A DNA stretch of 64,000 nt. It comes from Acidiferrobacterales bacterium (GTDB lineage: Bacteria > Pseudomonadota > Gammaproteobacteria > Arenicellales > Poriferihabitantaceae). The DNA is taken from contig JAHQWE010000089.1 of NCBI GenBank assembly GCA_019633985.1, positions 1 through 64,000 on the forward strand, read 5' to 3'. Every line of letters begins with the position of its first letter. Positions within the stretch are counted from its first letter, which is position 1. Of this stretch, positions 37,543-47,712 are shown in pieces. The notes beneath the pieces were generated by a model. It made no database searches. It was not told the origin of the DNA and saw nothing but the letters and a program-made list of their open reading frames with translations. A program made the position numbers and the translations under genes.

Positions 37543-39000
37543 ATGATTACCCTTAATAATCAGGCATTGTATCGCACGCAGTGTTACATCAATGGCCAAT
37601 GGCGCGACGCGAAGGACGGCGCTCAAGTAGATGTTACGAATCCGGCAAATGGAGATGTGATCGCATCTGTTCCTAAAATGGGTGCAGAAGAAACCAAAGA
37701 AGCTATCGATGCAGCAAAGGCTGCGCAGGTAAAATGGAGAAATATGCTTGCCAAGGAAAGGGCGGTCATCCTGCGGAGATGGTTTGACCTGATGATGGAA
37801 AACCAGTCAGACCTTGCAACTCTGATGACGTTAGAGCAAGGCAAGCCCATGGCTGAGTCCATGGGAGAAATTGCCTATGCTGCCTCTTTTCTCGAATGGT
37901 TTGCGGAAGAGGCCAAGCGGGTCAATGGCGAAACGATTCCCCAGCATCAGGCTGACAAAAGACTGGTTGTGATCAAACAACCCGTGGGAGTCTGTGTTGC
38001 CATCACACCGTGGAACTTTCCATCAGCGATGATCACTCGCAAAGTGGGTCCGGCCTTGGCAGCGGGTTGTGCGGTAGTAGTAAAACCGGCTACACAAACT
38101 CCTTTATCCGCATTTGCTCTGTGCGAACTCGCGGAGCAAGCTGGCGTTCCCGCTGGAGTGATCAGTGTGATTACTGGTGCTTCTGGCGCTATTGGTGGAG
38201 AAATGACTTCGCACCCAGATGTTCGCCACCTCAGTTTTACCGGTTCTACCGAGGTTGGGCGACTGCTGATGAAACAATGCTCCGATTCAATTATTAAAGT
38301 GGCGTTGGAGCTTGGCGGAAATGCACCATTTATCGTTTTCGATGATGCAGATATTGATGCTGCTGTTGAAGGAGCGATTATGTCTAAGTATCGCAACGCT
38401 GGGCAAACCTGCGTTTGCAGCAACCGAATCTATGTTCACGATGCGGTCTATGACGAGTTCTCTGACAAGTTGTCAAAAGCAGTTGGTGCCATGAAGGTCG
38501 GTGATGGTCAGGAAGACGGTGTAGTACAAGGCCCGCTTATTGATATGGCAGCAGTGGAGAAGGTGGAAGACCATATTGCCGATGCCGTTGAGAAAGGCGC
38601 TGAGGTGAAGCTTGGTGGTCATCGACATTCTCTCGGCAGCACCTTTTTTGAGCCAACCATTTTGACTAACGTCACTTCGTCGATGAAAGTCGCCACGGAA
38701 GAAACCTTTGGTCCGCTGGCACCTCTTTTTCGTTTTACCGATGAGGAGGACGTCATTCAGCAAGCGAACGCGACCGAATTCGGCTTGGCAGCCTACTTCT
38801 ACAGCAGGGATTTAGCGCGCACGTGGCGTGTTTCTGAGGGTCTGGAATACGGTATGGTTGGGATCAATACGGGCATTATCTCGAATGAAATTGCCCCGTT
38901 TGGCGGTATCAAACAGTCTGGTATCGGACGAGAGGGATCACAACACGGAATCGAAGAATATCTGGAAATGAAGTATCTCTGTGTGGGTGGGATTGCATAA
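37543..39000 (+). CDS. gabD: NAD(P)-dependent succinate-semialdehyde dehydrogenase
   Basis: A 485-residue aldehyde dehydrogenase; the ATG for MITLNNQALYR has GGAGAA eight bases before, so the longer frame is rejected. The catalytic Glu is in LELGGNAPFIVF and the catalytic Cys in NAGQTCVCSNRIYV, with the second Cys two residues on that is typical of GabD. The ITPWNFPSAMITRK cofactor site is intact. It oxidises succinate semialdehyde to succinate in 4-aminobutyrate breakdown. No gabT or gabP is near, so the source of the semialdehyde is unknown; glutarate semialdehyde is an alternative substrate. Confidence 0.88.
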   Translation: MITLNNQALYRTQCYINGQWRDAKDGAQVDVTNPANGDVIASVPKMGAEETKEAIDAAKAAQVKWRNMLAKERAVILRRWFDLMMENQSDLATLMTLEQGKPMAESMGEIAYAASFLEWFAEEAKRVNGETIPQHQADKRLVVIKQPVGVCVAITPWNFPSAMITRKVGPALAAGCAVVVKPATQTPLSAFALCELAEQAGVPAGVISVITGASGAIGGEMTSHPDVRHLSFTGSTEVGRLLMKQCSDSIIKVALELGGNAPFIVFDDADIDAAVEGAIMSKYRNAGQTCVCSNRIYVHDAVYDEFSDKLSKAVGAMKVGDGQEDGVVQGPLIDMAAVEKVEDHIADAVEKGAEVKLGGHRHSLGSTFFEPTILTNVTSSMKVATEETFGPLAPLFRFTDEEDVIQQANATEFGLAAYFYSRDLARTWRVSEGLEYGMVGINTGIISNEIAPFGGIKQSGIGREGSQHGIEEYLEMKYLCVGGIA

Positions 39001-39043
39001 TATTGATTTTATTGGGTTTTATTCCAGTCTTATTGATCAATAT

Positions 39044-39078
39044 TCAGCATCTCTCTGTCCTCGAGTGAGGGATGCTGA
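39044..39078 (+). terminator. bulged hairpin after gabD
   Basis: TCAGCATC (39044-39051) pairs with GATGCTGA (39071-39078); inside, CCTC (39059-39062) pairs with GAGG (39067-39070). No U-run follows. Likely a 3'-end structure of the gabD mRNA. Confidence 0.4.
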
Positions 39079-39291
39079 TCAAATCCCTGGGGTAAACTCT
39101 CATGATCTACGGAAATTAGAGTTGCTTATTCGGGTAGGGCGCGATAAACAGGCGGCAAATCTCAGAATAATAATGATTTTCTATCCCTTGCTATTGCTGG
39201 TATGCACAGCTAAAATCCCCGCTGGTAAAGGGTTTGCGGCGAACGCAAGCTTGTTTATTCATTAACGAAAATAATCTGGAGACGTCCCGGC

Positions 39292-39783
39292 ATGTCACGA
39301 GTAGCCGATAAAAATACCGCAGAAAAGCTTATTTCAGGACTCAAGCTAACTTCCATTCTTGTCGCAGCTGCCCTGGCTACAGGTTGTATCAGTGCCAAGA
39401 GCAAGCCCGCAGAAGAAGCCGAGGCGGCAGCACCTGCTCCGGCGGCACCTGCAGCTCCAGCAGCACCTGCGGCCGCAACTAACACTGATCCAGTAGCGGA
39501 AGCACTGACAAGCTGGACAGTTGTAGAAGGTAACAACCTTTGGGGAATTGCTTGTAAAGAAGAAGTTTACAATGTGCCTCAACAGTGGCCTTTGATCTAT
39601 AAGGCAAACCTTGATCAAATTAAAGATGCTGATCTGATCTACCCTGGGCAAGTTCTCGTCATTCCACGAGATTCTTCGCAAGCAGATATTGATGGCGCAA
39701 TTAAGCACGCGAAAACACGTGGTGCGTGGGCGGTTGGCCCGGTTGAAGATTCAGACGTTGCCTACATCAAAAGCTCTTCGTAA
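39292..39783 (+). CDS. LysM-domain lipoprotein
   Basis: A 163-residue protein with a signal peptide ending in ALATGC at Cys32, an acceptable though not perfect lipobox. An Ala/Pro-rich linker (about residues 43-62) follows, then a LysM-like domain (about 74-120) reading WTVVEGNNLWGIA through DLIYPGQVLVIP. LysM binds peptidoglycan glycans, so this is probably an outer-membrane or inner-membrane lipoprotein touching the wall. The C-terminal 40 residues match nothing I know. It is a single-gene unit with its own terminator. Confidence 0.82.
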   Translation: MSRVADKNTAEKLISGLKLTSILVAAALATGCISAKSKPAEEAEAAAPAPAAPAAPAAPAAATNTDPVAEALTSWTVVEGNNLWGIACKEEVYNVPQQWPLIYKANLDQIKDADLIYPGQVLVIPRDSSQADIDGAIKHAKTRGAWAVGPVEDSDVAYIKSSS

Positions 39784-39803
39784 TCAGAGCGAATGACAGA
39801 AGT

Positions 39804-39834
39804 AAAAACCGGCTTTTTCAGCCGGTTTTTTTTT
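39804..39834 (+). terminator. strong terminator after the LysM gene
   Basis: AAAAACCGGCT (39804-39814), a TTTTC loop, AGCCGGTTTTT (39820-39830) and a further T-run to 39834. The A-run on the left side allows some use from the other strand. Confidence 0.92.
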
Positions 39835-40109
39835 CGTCCTGATTTTGTACTAGTGTGCATTGCCTGCTCTTTTACACGAACAGTAAGGACTTAAAATTGT
39901 AGTTTGAGCCGCTCTGACAACAAATGGTGAGACCACAGACTTCAACCCATACGTATCTGTTTTCAAATCTGTTGATTGTGGTGCAGTGAGTAACTCTCTG
40001 GAAATATGATGGCCTTGATCGCCTTGACGGCCTTAATCGATTCGTGAATTGAGTTTAATTCACTTGGTTCCGGCAGTTTTAAAGATCAAAACAACAAACG
40101 CTATCTGAT
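39835..40109. other. non-coding gap between the LysM and hisG genes
   Basis: No ORF is convincing. It holds three 9-bp tandem units at 40012-40038 (GCCTTGATC, GCCTTGACG, GCCTTAATC), a 7-bp hairpin GTGAATT/AATTCAC at 40044-40063, and a longer imperfect fold from ACCACA (39932-39937) to TGTGGT near 39977-39982. Any of these could mark the 3' end of the hisG mRNA; none has a U-tract on that strand. Confidence 0.4.
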
Positions 40110-40988
40110 TTAACGAACCATCTTACGCAATTCAAATTCGAGTATCCCTTCGGCCCCGGCTCGCTTCAGTATTGGAACGATATCTCTTACCTCACTGCGA
40201 TTAATTACAGTTTCTACCGCGAGCCAATCATCTCCGTAGAGCTGATTGATGGTTGGAGCGTGCAAACTGGGTAGTTCCTTGACGACGGTATCAATCGCCG
40301 ACGCCGGCACGTTCATTTTTAGTAGAACCTTTTCCCTCGCTAACAGGGCGCTGTTGAGTAACAGGGCAATATTGTCAATTTTTTGCTTCTTCCACGGGTT
40401 ATTTAGCGCGTCCTTGTTCGCCACAATTACGGTGTGGGTGTGCAATAGATCACAAACGATACGCAGACCATGGGCACGAATGGTGCTTCCCGTTTCCGTG
40501 ATCTCTACCGCAGCGTCGGCAAGTCCTTCCACCACTTTGGCTTCGGTTGCGCCCCAGGAAAACTGCACTTCCGCATTAATGCCACGCTCTTGAAGGTAGC
40601 GCTGCGTAAAGCCCATCAGTTCCGTCGAAACAATCTTACCTTCAAGATCTTCTACTGATTGTATCGCGGAGTCGTCTTTGACGATTAGTACCCAGCGACA
40701 AGGTTGATCAGACGCCTTGGAATACACCAGATCGCTGATCACTGCTACATCAGCGCCTGTTTCGGCAATCCAGTCCTGACCTGTGAGGCCGACGTCCAAC
40801 GTACCGTTGGCGACATATGGCCCCATTTCCTGAGAACGAACCAGCGAACAATTTATCTCACGATCATTAATAGAAGGGAAGTAGTTACGCGAACGGGTAT
40901 TAATATCCCATCCCGCTTGAGAAAAGAGCTCTAGAGTTGCTTTTTCCAGGCTCCCTTTCGGGATACCTAGTTTCAGAATATTGGACAT
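40110..40988 (-). CDS. hisG: ATP phosphoribosyltransferase, long form (HisG-L)
   Basis: A 292-residue enzyme for the first step of histidine synthesis, joining ATP and PRPP. Short HisG proteins have about 210 residues and need HisZ; this one has the extra C-terminal ACT-like regulatory domain (from about residue 215, LHAPTINQLYGDDWLAVETV split here as the LHAPTINQL region). So it should work alone and be inhibited by histidine. The catalytic part includes EITETGSTIRAHGLRI. The wording of the N-terminus (LKLGIPKGSLEKATLELF) is closer to long forms of other phyla as I recall them than to the enterobacterial one. No other his gene is adjacent. Confidence 0.93.
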   Translation of the reverse strand: MSNILKLGIPKGSLEKATLELFSQAGWDINTRSRNYFPSINDREINCSLVRSQEMGPYVANGTLDVGLTGQDWIAETGADVAVISDLVYSKASDQPCRWVLIVKDDSAIQSVEDLEGKIVSTELMGFTQRYLQERGINAEVQFSWGATEAKVVEGLADAAVEITETGSTIRAHGLRIVCDLLHTHTVIVANKDALNNPWKKQKIDNIALLLNSALLAREKVLLKMNVPASAIDTVVKELPSLHAPTINQLYGDDWLAVETVINRSEVRDIVPILKRAGAEGILEFELRKMVR

Positions 40989-41015
40989 TTGCGTGGTTCA
41001 GAAATTTGAGGCGCG

Positions 41016-41021
41016 ATTATA
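41016..41021 (-). promoter_or_regulatory. -10 box of the hisG promoter
   Basis: A perfect TATAAT on the minus strand, about 28 bases before the hisG ATG. The -35 region is weak (GGTGCA at 17 bases). No leader peptide with a His run is visible, so classical attenuation is unlikely. Confidence 0.4.
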
Positions 41022-41135
41022 TACCGATAGATCAAATTTGCACCTTGTCGCAGAAACAGGCCAGAACTGTTTAGGTGACGAGTGCTTGCTCGGATTTAGT
41101 AGCTATCCTGTCAGACGTAATGCGTCATTTTGTAT

Positions 41136-41174
41136 CAGGAGTTCGAGCGAGCGCTTACTCGAACTCCTGTTTTT
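41136..41174 (+). terminator. plus-strand intrinsic terminator between hisG and pntB
   Basis: CAGGAGTTCGAG (41136-41147) pairs perfectly with CTCGAACTCCTG (41158-41169) over a 10-base loop, followed by TTTTT. The U-tract is on the plus strand, yet both neighbouring genes are on the minus strand. For pntB it lacks a U-tract. It may end an unannotated short plus-strand transcript. Confidence 0.65.
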
Positions 41175-41188
41175 GAGGGATTGGCGAA

Positions 41189-42583
41189 TTACAGGTTGGA
41201 AACGATCGTTTCCACACTCTCCTTGGCGTCTCCAAATAGCATGCGCGTGTTCTCTTTGAAGAACAAGGGGTTTTCCACTCCGGCGTATCCGCTTGCCATA
41301 CTGCGCTTCATTACGATGACATTCTTCGCATTCCAGACTTCCAGCACGGGCATCCCCGCGATCGGGCTGTCGGGTTCATCAATAGCCGATGGATTTACTA
41401 TGTCGTTAGCACCAATCACCATTACGACATCGGTATTACCCAGATCATCATTAATTTCATCCATTTCTAAGACGATGTCATACGGCACCTTTGCTTCAGC
41501 CAACAACACATTCATATGTCCGGGCATTCGACCCGCGACGGGGTGAATCGCGAATTTGACGTCGACATTTTTATCGCGAAGCTTTTTAGTGAGTTCCGAG
41601 ACAAGATGCTGGGCATGGGCAACGGCCATACCGTATCCGGGAACAATCACGAGTGAATCACTGTCGCCGAGTAGTTCCGCGGTTTCCTGCGCAGAGATAG
41701 AGGTAACTTCGCCTTGTTCGCTAGCTCCACTCGCTCCGCCACCGCCGGAAGAAGTACCAAACCCACCCATAATGACACTGAGGAATTTGCGATTCATTGC
41801 ACGGCACATGATGTAAGACAGGATAGCGCCGCTTGAGCCGACCAGTGCGCCCACAACGATCAATAGATCATTAGATAACATGAATCCGGTCGCAGCCGCA
41901 GCCCAACCGGAGTAGCTATTCAGCATGGAGATCACCACCGGCATATCCGCACCACCGATAGCCATTACCATATGCACGCCAAATGCCAGAGCCAGTAAGG
42001 TCATCAGAATCAGCGGAAGCATACCGCTGGAAGTGGAATCAGCGTCGATAAAAATCTTGCCGAGGATAATGCAGGCAATGAGAATGCCTAGGTTGAGGAA
42101 GTGGCGCGCCGGCAGGGTCAGCGGTTTACTCCCTATAGAGCCATTTAACTTACCGTAGGCGACAACCGAGCCAGTAAAGGTCACCGCACCGATTAAGATA
42201 CCAAGGTAAATTTCAACGTCGTGAATGGTCTTTTCGACACCGACAAAATGCGATGCCGGATCAACATAAGTGGCAAAACCCACCAGCGTTGCGGCGAGTC
42301 CTACAAAACTATGTAGGATCGCGACCAATTCCGGCATCGCGGTCATTTCCACTCGGGAAGCGAAATAGGCACCAATCGCACCACCAAAGGCTACCGGAAT
42401 TAAGATTAGGAAATAATTACTGACCTGATCGCTGAGGAGGGTGGCGATAATGGCAATCGCCATACCGACCATGCCGTAGATATTGCCACGACGCGCTGTT
42501 TCCTGATTACTAAGCCCGCCCAGACTTAGAATAAACAGGATGCTGGAAATAATATAGGCGGAAATAATAAAACCGTTACTCAT
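41189..42583 (-). CDS. pntB: NAD(P) transhydrogenase subunit beta
   Basis: A 464-residue subunit with about nine membrane helices in the first 270 residues and a C-terminal NADP-binding domain (dIII) holding [34 protein letters not shown] and the GANDIVNP strand. With PntA it uses the proton gradient to drive hydride transfer from NADH to NADP+. It lies 29 bases after pntA on the same strand. Length is the same as in E. coli. Confidence 0.97.
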   Translation of the reverse strand: MSNGFIISAYIISSILFILSLGGLSNQETARRGNIYGMVGMAIAIIATLLSDQVSNYFLILIPVAFGGAIGAYFASRVEMTAMPELVAILHSFVGLAATLVGFATYVDPASHFVGVEKTIHDVEIYLGILIGAVTFTGSVVAYGKLNGSIGSKPLTLPARHFLNLGILIACIILGKIFIDADSTSSGMLPLILMTLLALAFGVHMVMAIGGADMPVVISMLNSYSGWAAAATGFMLSNDLLIVVGALVGSSGAILSYIMCRAMNRKFLSVIMGGFGTSSGGGGASGASEQGEVTSISAQETAELLGDSDSLVIVPGYGMAVAHAQHLVSELTKKLRDKNVDVKFAIHPVAGRMPGHMNVLLAEAKVPYDIVLEMDEINDDLGNTDVVMVIGANDIVNPSAIDEPDSPIAGMPVLEVWNAKNVIVMKRSMASGYAGVENPLFFKENTRMLFGDAKESVETIVSNL

Positions 42584-42612
42584 GATATTTATGTTTGTAT
42601 ATTTACTGCCAA

Positions 42613-44160
42613 TTATTTCTGAAACATCTTCAACATACGCTGGGTTACCAAGAACCCACCAGCTATGTTGATCGATGCCAGCGCCACTGCAAGTACCGCC
42701 AGTATGACACCCACCGTACTTCCGGAGCCCACTTGAAGCAGAGCGCCGATCACAATGATGCCACTAATCGCATTGGTCACACTCATTAGCGGGGTATGCA
42801 GAGCAGGAGTGACATTCCAGATCACCTGGAAACCGACAAAACACGCCAACACAAACACAATGAAATGATTCATAAAGGAGGCTGGTGCTACCGAACCAGC
42901 CGCTAGAATCGCGATGCCGCCGACAGCCATGGCAATGATAGTTCCCCAGGGTGAATTCGTCTTTTCCTCAACCGGCACCGCAGGAGCGGGTTTCGGTTTT
43001 GCCGGGGCCGCGGAGAGCTTTACTGGTGGAGGTGGCCAGGTGACAGTGCCATCATGAACTACGGTTGCGCTCCGGATCACCTCATCTTCCATGTTCATGA
43101 CGATCTCGCCATCTTTCTCTGGGGTCAGCTCTGTCAACAGATGGCGCAGGTTAGTCGCGTAAAGCTGACTAGACTGTGTAGCCATCTTACTGGGAAAATC
43201 GGTATAGCCCACAATCGTCACGCCATGGTGTTTGACGACTTCACCGGGCGACGTTTGTTCACAGTTGCCGCCTTGTTCTGCTGCCAGGTCAACAATCACG
43301 CTGCCTGGTTTCATAGCTTCCACCATTTCCGTGGTAATCAGATTAGGTGCAGGTTTGCCTGGAATTAATGCGGTGGTGATGATGATATCAACTTCACGCG
43401 CTTGTTCCAGGAACAACGCCATTTCCGCATCGATAAACTCTTTGCTCATGGTTTTCGCGTAGCCACCTTCACCACTACCATCCTCCTCAAATTCGAGTTC
43501 GAGGAATTCCGCGCTCATACTCTCAATCTGTTCTTTTACCTCCGGCCGAGTATCAAAAGCACGCACAATCGCGCCCAGGCTGACCGCGGCTCCAATGGCA
43601 GCGAGACCAGCAACTCCTGCCCCGATAACCATCACCTTTGCTGGCGGGACTTTGCCTGCGGCGGTGATCTGGCCGGTAAAGAATCTGCCAAAGTGCTGAC
43701 CTGCTTCGATTACCGCTCTATAACCAGCGATATTGGCCATCGACGAGAGCGCATCCATTTTTTGCGCTCTGGAAATACGGGGAACTGCCTCCACCGCCAA
43801 TGCAGAAGCCTTGTTGGCGGCAATGTTCTCCAGCAGTTCCGCATTTTGACCAGGAGCCATAAAGCTGATCAGAGTTTTACCCTCAGTGAGCAGCGATGTT
43901 TCGTTAACACCCAGTCCAGGATGGGGTTGTGGGGCGCGTACCTTCAGAATCATTTCAGACTGATGCCATAAAGCATCGGGTGTTTCTATTAAGGTAGCGC
44001 CGGCTTCAGCGTAAGCCTCATCGGTATAACCAGCGGCAGTTCCGGCCCCTGCTTCAATGGCTATTTCGTGACCCAGTTTGATTAATTTACCTGTTTCTTC
44101 AGGTGTACAGGCGACCCGATTCTCGTTCTCCTGAACTTCTCTAGGGATTCCGATTTTCAT
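42613..44160 (-). CDS. pntA: NAD(P) transhydrogenase subunit alpha
   Basis: A 515-residue subunit. The first 380 residues form the NAD-binding domain I, related to alanine dehydrogenase: [20 protein letters not shown], the [15 protein letters not shown] nucleotide site and the [11 protein letters not shown] loop. An Ala/Pro linker leads to four membrane helices. It is the undivided E. coli type, not the split PntAA/PntAB of some bacteria. It heads pntA-pntB and is divergent from rnr, with a 243-base gap with no other feature I can support. Confidence 0.97.
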   Translation of the reverse strand: MKIGIPREVQENENRVACTPEETGKLIKLGHEIAIEAGAGTAAGYTDEAYAEAGATLIETPDALWHQSEMILKVRAPQPHPGLGVNETSLLTEGKTLISFMAPGQNAELLENIAANKASALAVEAVPRISRAQKMDALSSMANIAGYRAVIEAGQHFGRFFTGQITAAGKVPPAKVMVIGAGVAGLAAIGAAVSLGAIVRAFDTRPEVKEQIESMSAEFLELEFEEDGSGEGGYAKTMSKEFIDAEMALFLEQAREVDIIITTALIPGKPAPNLITTEMVEAMKPGSVIVDLAAEQGGNCEQTSPGEVVKHHGVTIVGYTDFPSKMATQSSQLYATNLRHLLTELTPEKDGEIVMNMEDEVIRSATVVHDGTVTWPPPPVKLSAAPAKPKPAPAVPVEEKTNSPWGTIIAMAVGGIAILAAGSVAPASFMNHFIVFVLACFVGFQVIWNVTPALHTPLMSVTNAISGIIVIGALLQVGSGSTVGVILAVLAVALASINIAGGFLVTQRMLKMFQK

Positions 44161-44403
44161 GGTTTTTAGTTGACAAAAGTTAAAAAATTGATCGGCAATG
44201 CAGATTCAATGATTCGTTATAGATGGTTCAAGTTTTGTTATTGAATATGTCTCACATTGCGAAACCAAGAAACTGATTGTCCAGGCAGAACTCTTGATTA
44301 TGGATACTTGGACAATCGCAATTTGCGACGGATAAGTCAATGCACCTCCCCATGATTTCAAATAGATATCCCATAGAGGGTGTAGGCGTGAAATAATCGC
44401 GGT

Positions 44404-46875
44404 ATGGATAAAAAGAAAAATTCCCGGGTTGCGGGAGCCGAAAAATCGTCGGCCCACCAATCATCGGGGTTCCGCGCTGCGGATGAATCGGGTATTCCGG
44501 TACCTTCCCGCCTGATGCTGATCGAATTTTTAACTGAGATTGGCGAGCCTGTGACCTTCCAGGCTATTTGTCGACACTTTCAACTGAAAGGTAAAGAGGC
44601 TAAGCAATCGCTCAACGGTCGTTTGGAAAGGCTGCAAAATCAGGGTGTGATTATTGTGGATCGCCGCAAGAGATTCGCTCTTCCTGACAAAATGGGAGCC
44701 TTTGTTGGTCGAGTGATCGGTCATGCCAACGGTTTTGGATTTGTTCGCCCGGATAAGGGCGGTGAAGACCTCTACCTGCACCATCGGCAAATGCGCAAAG
44801 TGCTACACGGAGACCGAGTAGTCGCTAAACTCAAAAGTGTCGATGCCAGGGGGCGCTCTGAAGGCGTGATCGTAGAGGTGATTGTTGACCTCGAGCGGGA
44901 AATTGTCGGTCACTTCCATCAGGAAAGCGGCGTTGGCTTTGTGGAGCCGGATGACGGCAGGTTCGCCAGGGATATCGCAGTTCCCGCCGAGCATTTTGGC
45001 GGTGCGCAAAATGGCGACATAGTGGTGGTGAAACTCCTTCGACACCCGGTTCAACATCAACACGCGGTGGGTCGTATCAGTCATATCATGGGCAACGAAC
45101 TCGCACCGGGAATGGAAACGGATATTGCTATTCGAAAGCATGAAATACCCTGCGACTGGCCTGAGGAAGTCGAACATCAGCTAGAAAAGGACCGTAAGAA
45201 GTTTCGTGATGCCAAGCTTGAAAAGGGTAGAGTAGATATTCGTGATTTACCCCTGGTTACCATCGATGGGGAAGATGCCAGAGACTTTGATGACGCGGTG
45301 TATTGTCAATCGAACCGGAAAGGTTGGAGGCTGGTCGTCGCGATTGCGGATGTCAGCCACTATGTAAAGGTTAACAGCCCGATGGACAACGAAGCCTACC
45401 ATCGAGGAAATTCAGTCTACTTTCCCAATCGAGTGGTACCGATGCTACCGGAGCTGCTTTCTAACGGGATATGCTCGCTGAACCCAGAAGAGGATCGATG
45501 TTGCATGGTTTGTGATATGCAGATCGATAAAAAAGGGCAAGTCACTAGTTATCGGTTTTACCCAGGTCTAATGCATTCGAAAGCGAGGTTGACCTATACC
45601 GTGGTTGCGAAAATCGTTGATGATCGTGATCAGAAAGCGCGTAAAAAGTGGGCTCACGTTGTCAATGAGCTGGAGGAGCTCTATGCTTTGTATCAGGCAA
45701 TGGATCGTCAACGTGACGATCGGGGCACGATCAATTTTCGGTTTCCCGAGCCTTTTATTCACTTTGACGAGCAGCAGCGAATTGATCAGATCACGGTACG
45801 TGAGAGAAATGTCGCGCACAAGCTGATAGAAGAATGCATGTTAGCGGCGAACGTTTGCGCTGGGGAGTTGATACAGGAAGCATTTGGTGAACTTGGTCTT
45901 TATAGAAACCATGCCGGGCCCGATGGCGAAAAACTGGAAGACCTGCAGGCTTTTTTAAAAAGCATCGGCCTACATTTGCGCGGCGACGACAATCCCAATG
46001 CCGGTGACTATGCGTTACTGCTTGAGCAAGCCAGTAAGCGGCCTGAAATATTTGGTGTCGTGCAAACCGTCTTGTTACGCAGTCTCAGCCAGGCGCAATA
46101 CAGCCCGGAGTTGCTGGGGCATTTTGCGCTGAGCTTTCCTGTCTACACCCACTTTACTTCCCCCATCAGACGGTATCCAGACCTCGTTGTGCATCGATTG
46201 ATTCGTAATCACCTGGATAGTAAAAACCGCAAAATCGCACCGTTTGATGCAAGCGTCGCCGAAGTTGGTGAGAACTGTTCTTTTACCGAGCGGCGGGCCG
46301 AGGATGCAACCCGTGATGTTGTCTCCTGGCTGAAAGCGGAATTTATGCAGGACAAAATTGGTGAAGAGTTTGATGGGATTATTTCAGGTGTTAAAGAATT
46401 TGGTATCTTTGTCACGCTGGATCATGTATTTGTAGACGGTCTGGTACATGTTACCGGTCTCGGAAAGGATTACTTTCATTTCGATCCGCAAAATTTCCAG
46501 CTTGTCGGAGAGCGAAACGGTCGCCGTTTTCGACTTGGCGACAAGGCTCGGGTTGTGGTTGCCAAGGTAGATCTGGATTTGGCTCGTATTGACTTTGACC
46601 TTGCCGATGGCATGCGGGCGGAAAGCAAAGGACGAATAAAAGAGCGCCGGAAAGCAGCGCTGTCTGCACTAAAGGCGGACGAGATTGACGATCAGAAACA
46701 AACAGCTAAGGGTAGAAAATCTCGGTCGAGTAAAAAAAGCAAGATTTCAAAGTCGTCGAAGAAAAAGGGTTCGAAGAAACGTGGCACCAAGAAAAAACAA
46801 ACCAAACGCAAAGCCAAGACCGAAAAAAAATCGACTGGGAAAGGTCAGAAAAAAACCAAGGTCAACGGGCGGTAG
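44404..46875 (+). CDS. rnr: ribonuclease R
   Basis: An 823-residue 3'-5' exoribonuclease. It has an N-terminal winged-helix region, two cold-shock domains (FVGRVIGHANGFGFVRPD begins the first), the RNB catalytic domain with the metal-site DGEDARDFDDAVY segment, an S1 domain (GIISGVKEFGIFVTLD) and a Lys/Arg/Ser-rich tail of some 55 residues. It degrades structured RNA and works in rRNA and tmRNA quality control. The tail, as in E. coli, probably binds ribosomes or tmRNA/SmpB. rlmB follows directly. Confidence 0.96.
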   Translation: MDKKKNSRVAGAEKSSAHQSSGFRAADESGIPVPSRLMLIEFLTEIGEPVTFQAICRHFQLKGKEAKQSLNGRLERLQNQGVIIVDRRKRFALPDKMGAFVGRVIGHANGFGFVRPDKGGEDLYLHHRQMRKVLHGDRVVAKLKSVDARGRSEGVIVEVIVDLEREIVGHFHQESGVGFVEPDDGRFARDIAVPAEHFGGAQNGDIVVVKLLRHPVQHQHAVGRISHIMGNELAPGMETDIAIRKHEIPCDWPEEVEHQLEKDRKKFRDAKLEKGRVDIRDLPLVTIDGEDARDFDDAVYCQSNRKGWRLVVAIADVSHYVKVNSPMDNEAYHRGNSVYFPNRVVPMLPELLSNGICSLNPEEDRCCMVCDMQIDKKGQVTSYRFYPGLMHSKARLTYTVVAKIVDDRDQKARKKWAHVVNELEELYALYQAMDRQRDDRGTINFRFPEPFIHFDEQQRIDQITVRERNVAHKLIEECMLAANVCAGELIQEAFGELGLYRNHAGPDGEKLEDLQAFLKSIGLHLRGDDNPNAGDYALLLEQASKRPEIFGVVQTVLLRSLSQAQYSPELLGHFALSFPVYTHFTSPIRRYPDLVVHRLIRNHLDSKNRKIAPFDASVAEVGENCSFTERRAEDATRDVVSWLKAEFMQDKIGEEFDGIISGVKEFGIFVTLDHVFVDGLVHVTGLGKDYFHFDPQNFQLVGERNGRRFRLGDKARVVVAKVDLDLARIDFDLADGMRAESKGRIKERRKAALSALKADEIDDQKQTAKGRKSRSSKKSKISKSSKKKGSKKRGTKKKQTKRKAKTEKKSTGKGQKKTKVNGR

Positions 46876-46897
46876 AGAGGCAGCCAATTCTTCTCCT

Positions 46898-47686
46898 TTG
46901 ACCGAGACAGGTTTCGCAGTTCCTGGATCAAAGGCTGAAAAGATATATGGTTTCCACGCGATAGAGTCTGCACTGGATCGTCGCGGAGAGGATGTATTGC
47001 GTGTTTGGTTTGATGAGTCGAGATTGGATCAGCGTTGTGAACAGCTTCTATTGCTCGCAAAAAACAAAAACGTCTCCACCCACGCTTCACTCCGAATAGA
47101 TCTGGATGAGCTGGCGAATGGCATCCGCCATCAAGGGGTGATCGCCCTGGTTAAGCCCGCCAGACCAAGGCATCTGGAAGAACTGATTGAGCTGCTGGAT
47201 GAGCTTGATGAGAAGCAACAATCACCGTTGCTGCTTGTTCTCGATCAGATACAGGATCCGCATAATCTGGGCGCCTGCCTGCGTTCTGCTGATGGCGCTG
47301 GAGTCCATGCTGTGGTGGTACCGAAAGATGGATCCGCTCCGGTGACTGAGGTCGTTAGACGCGTTGCCGCCGGGGCGGCCGACCGTGTACCCTTGTTCTC
47401 TGTTACCAACCTTGCACGTTTAATAGACGCACTGAAGGACCGAGGCATCTGGATGATAGGAACCGCGGATGAGGCGGACGACTCCCTGTACGACACGCCA
47501 TTAACCGGGCCGATGGCCGTTGTGATGGGTGCAGAGGGAAAAGGACTGCGGCGCTTGACTCGCGAGCGCTGTGATGTGCTGGTGAGTATTCCGATGGCTG
47601 GAGAGGTGTCGAGTTTAAATGTATCCGTTGCCACCGGCGTGATATTGTTTGAAGCGGTGCGACAGCGACATCAAACAGCATCCTAA
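46898..47686 (+). CDS. rlmB: 23S rRNA (guanosine(2251)-2'-O)-methyltransferase RlmB
   Basis: A SpoU/TrmH-family enzyme: substrate-binding N-domain from KIYGFHAIESAL, then motif 1 LDQIQDPHNLGACLRSAD, motif 2 VVMGAEGKGLRRLTRE and motif 3 IPMAGEVSSLNVSVATG, with its trefoil knot. The start is uncertain. TTG 46898 gives 262 residues, near the E. coli length of 243. The frame stays open back to ATG 46685, and GTG 46781 is also possible; both would overlap rnr and add a Lys/Arg-rich tail. No Shine-Dalgarno decides it. It is coupled to rnr. Confidence 0.9.
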   Translation: MTETGFAVPGSKAEKIYGFHAIESALDRRGEDVLRVWFDESRLDQRCEQLLLLAKNKNVSTHASLRIDLDELANGIRHQGVIALVKPARPRHLEELIELLDELDEKQQSPLLLVLDQIQDPHNLGACLRSADGAGVHAVVVPKDGSAPVTEVVRRVAAGAADRVPLFSVTNLARLIDALKDRGIWMIGTADEADDSLYDTPLTGPMAVVMGAEGKGLRRLTRERCDVLVSIPMAGEVSSLNVSVATGVILFEAVRQRHQTAS

Positions 47687-47712
47687 TTCATACTGACTTA
47701 TTCTTACTGAAC

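Noticed and set aside
39031..39042. TATTGATCAATA palindrome after gabD, resembling an FNR half-site pair
   Set aside because: The TTGAT and ATCAA halves have no four-base spacer and the site is downstream of a gene, not at a promoter.
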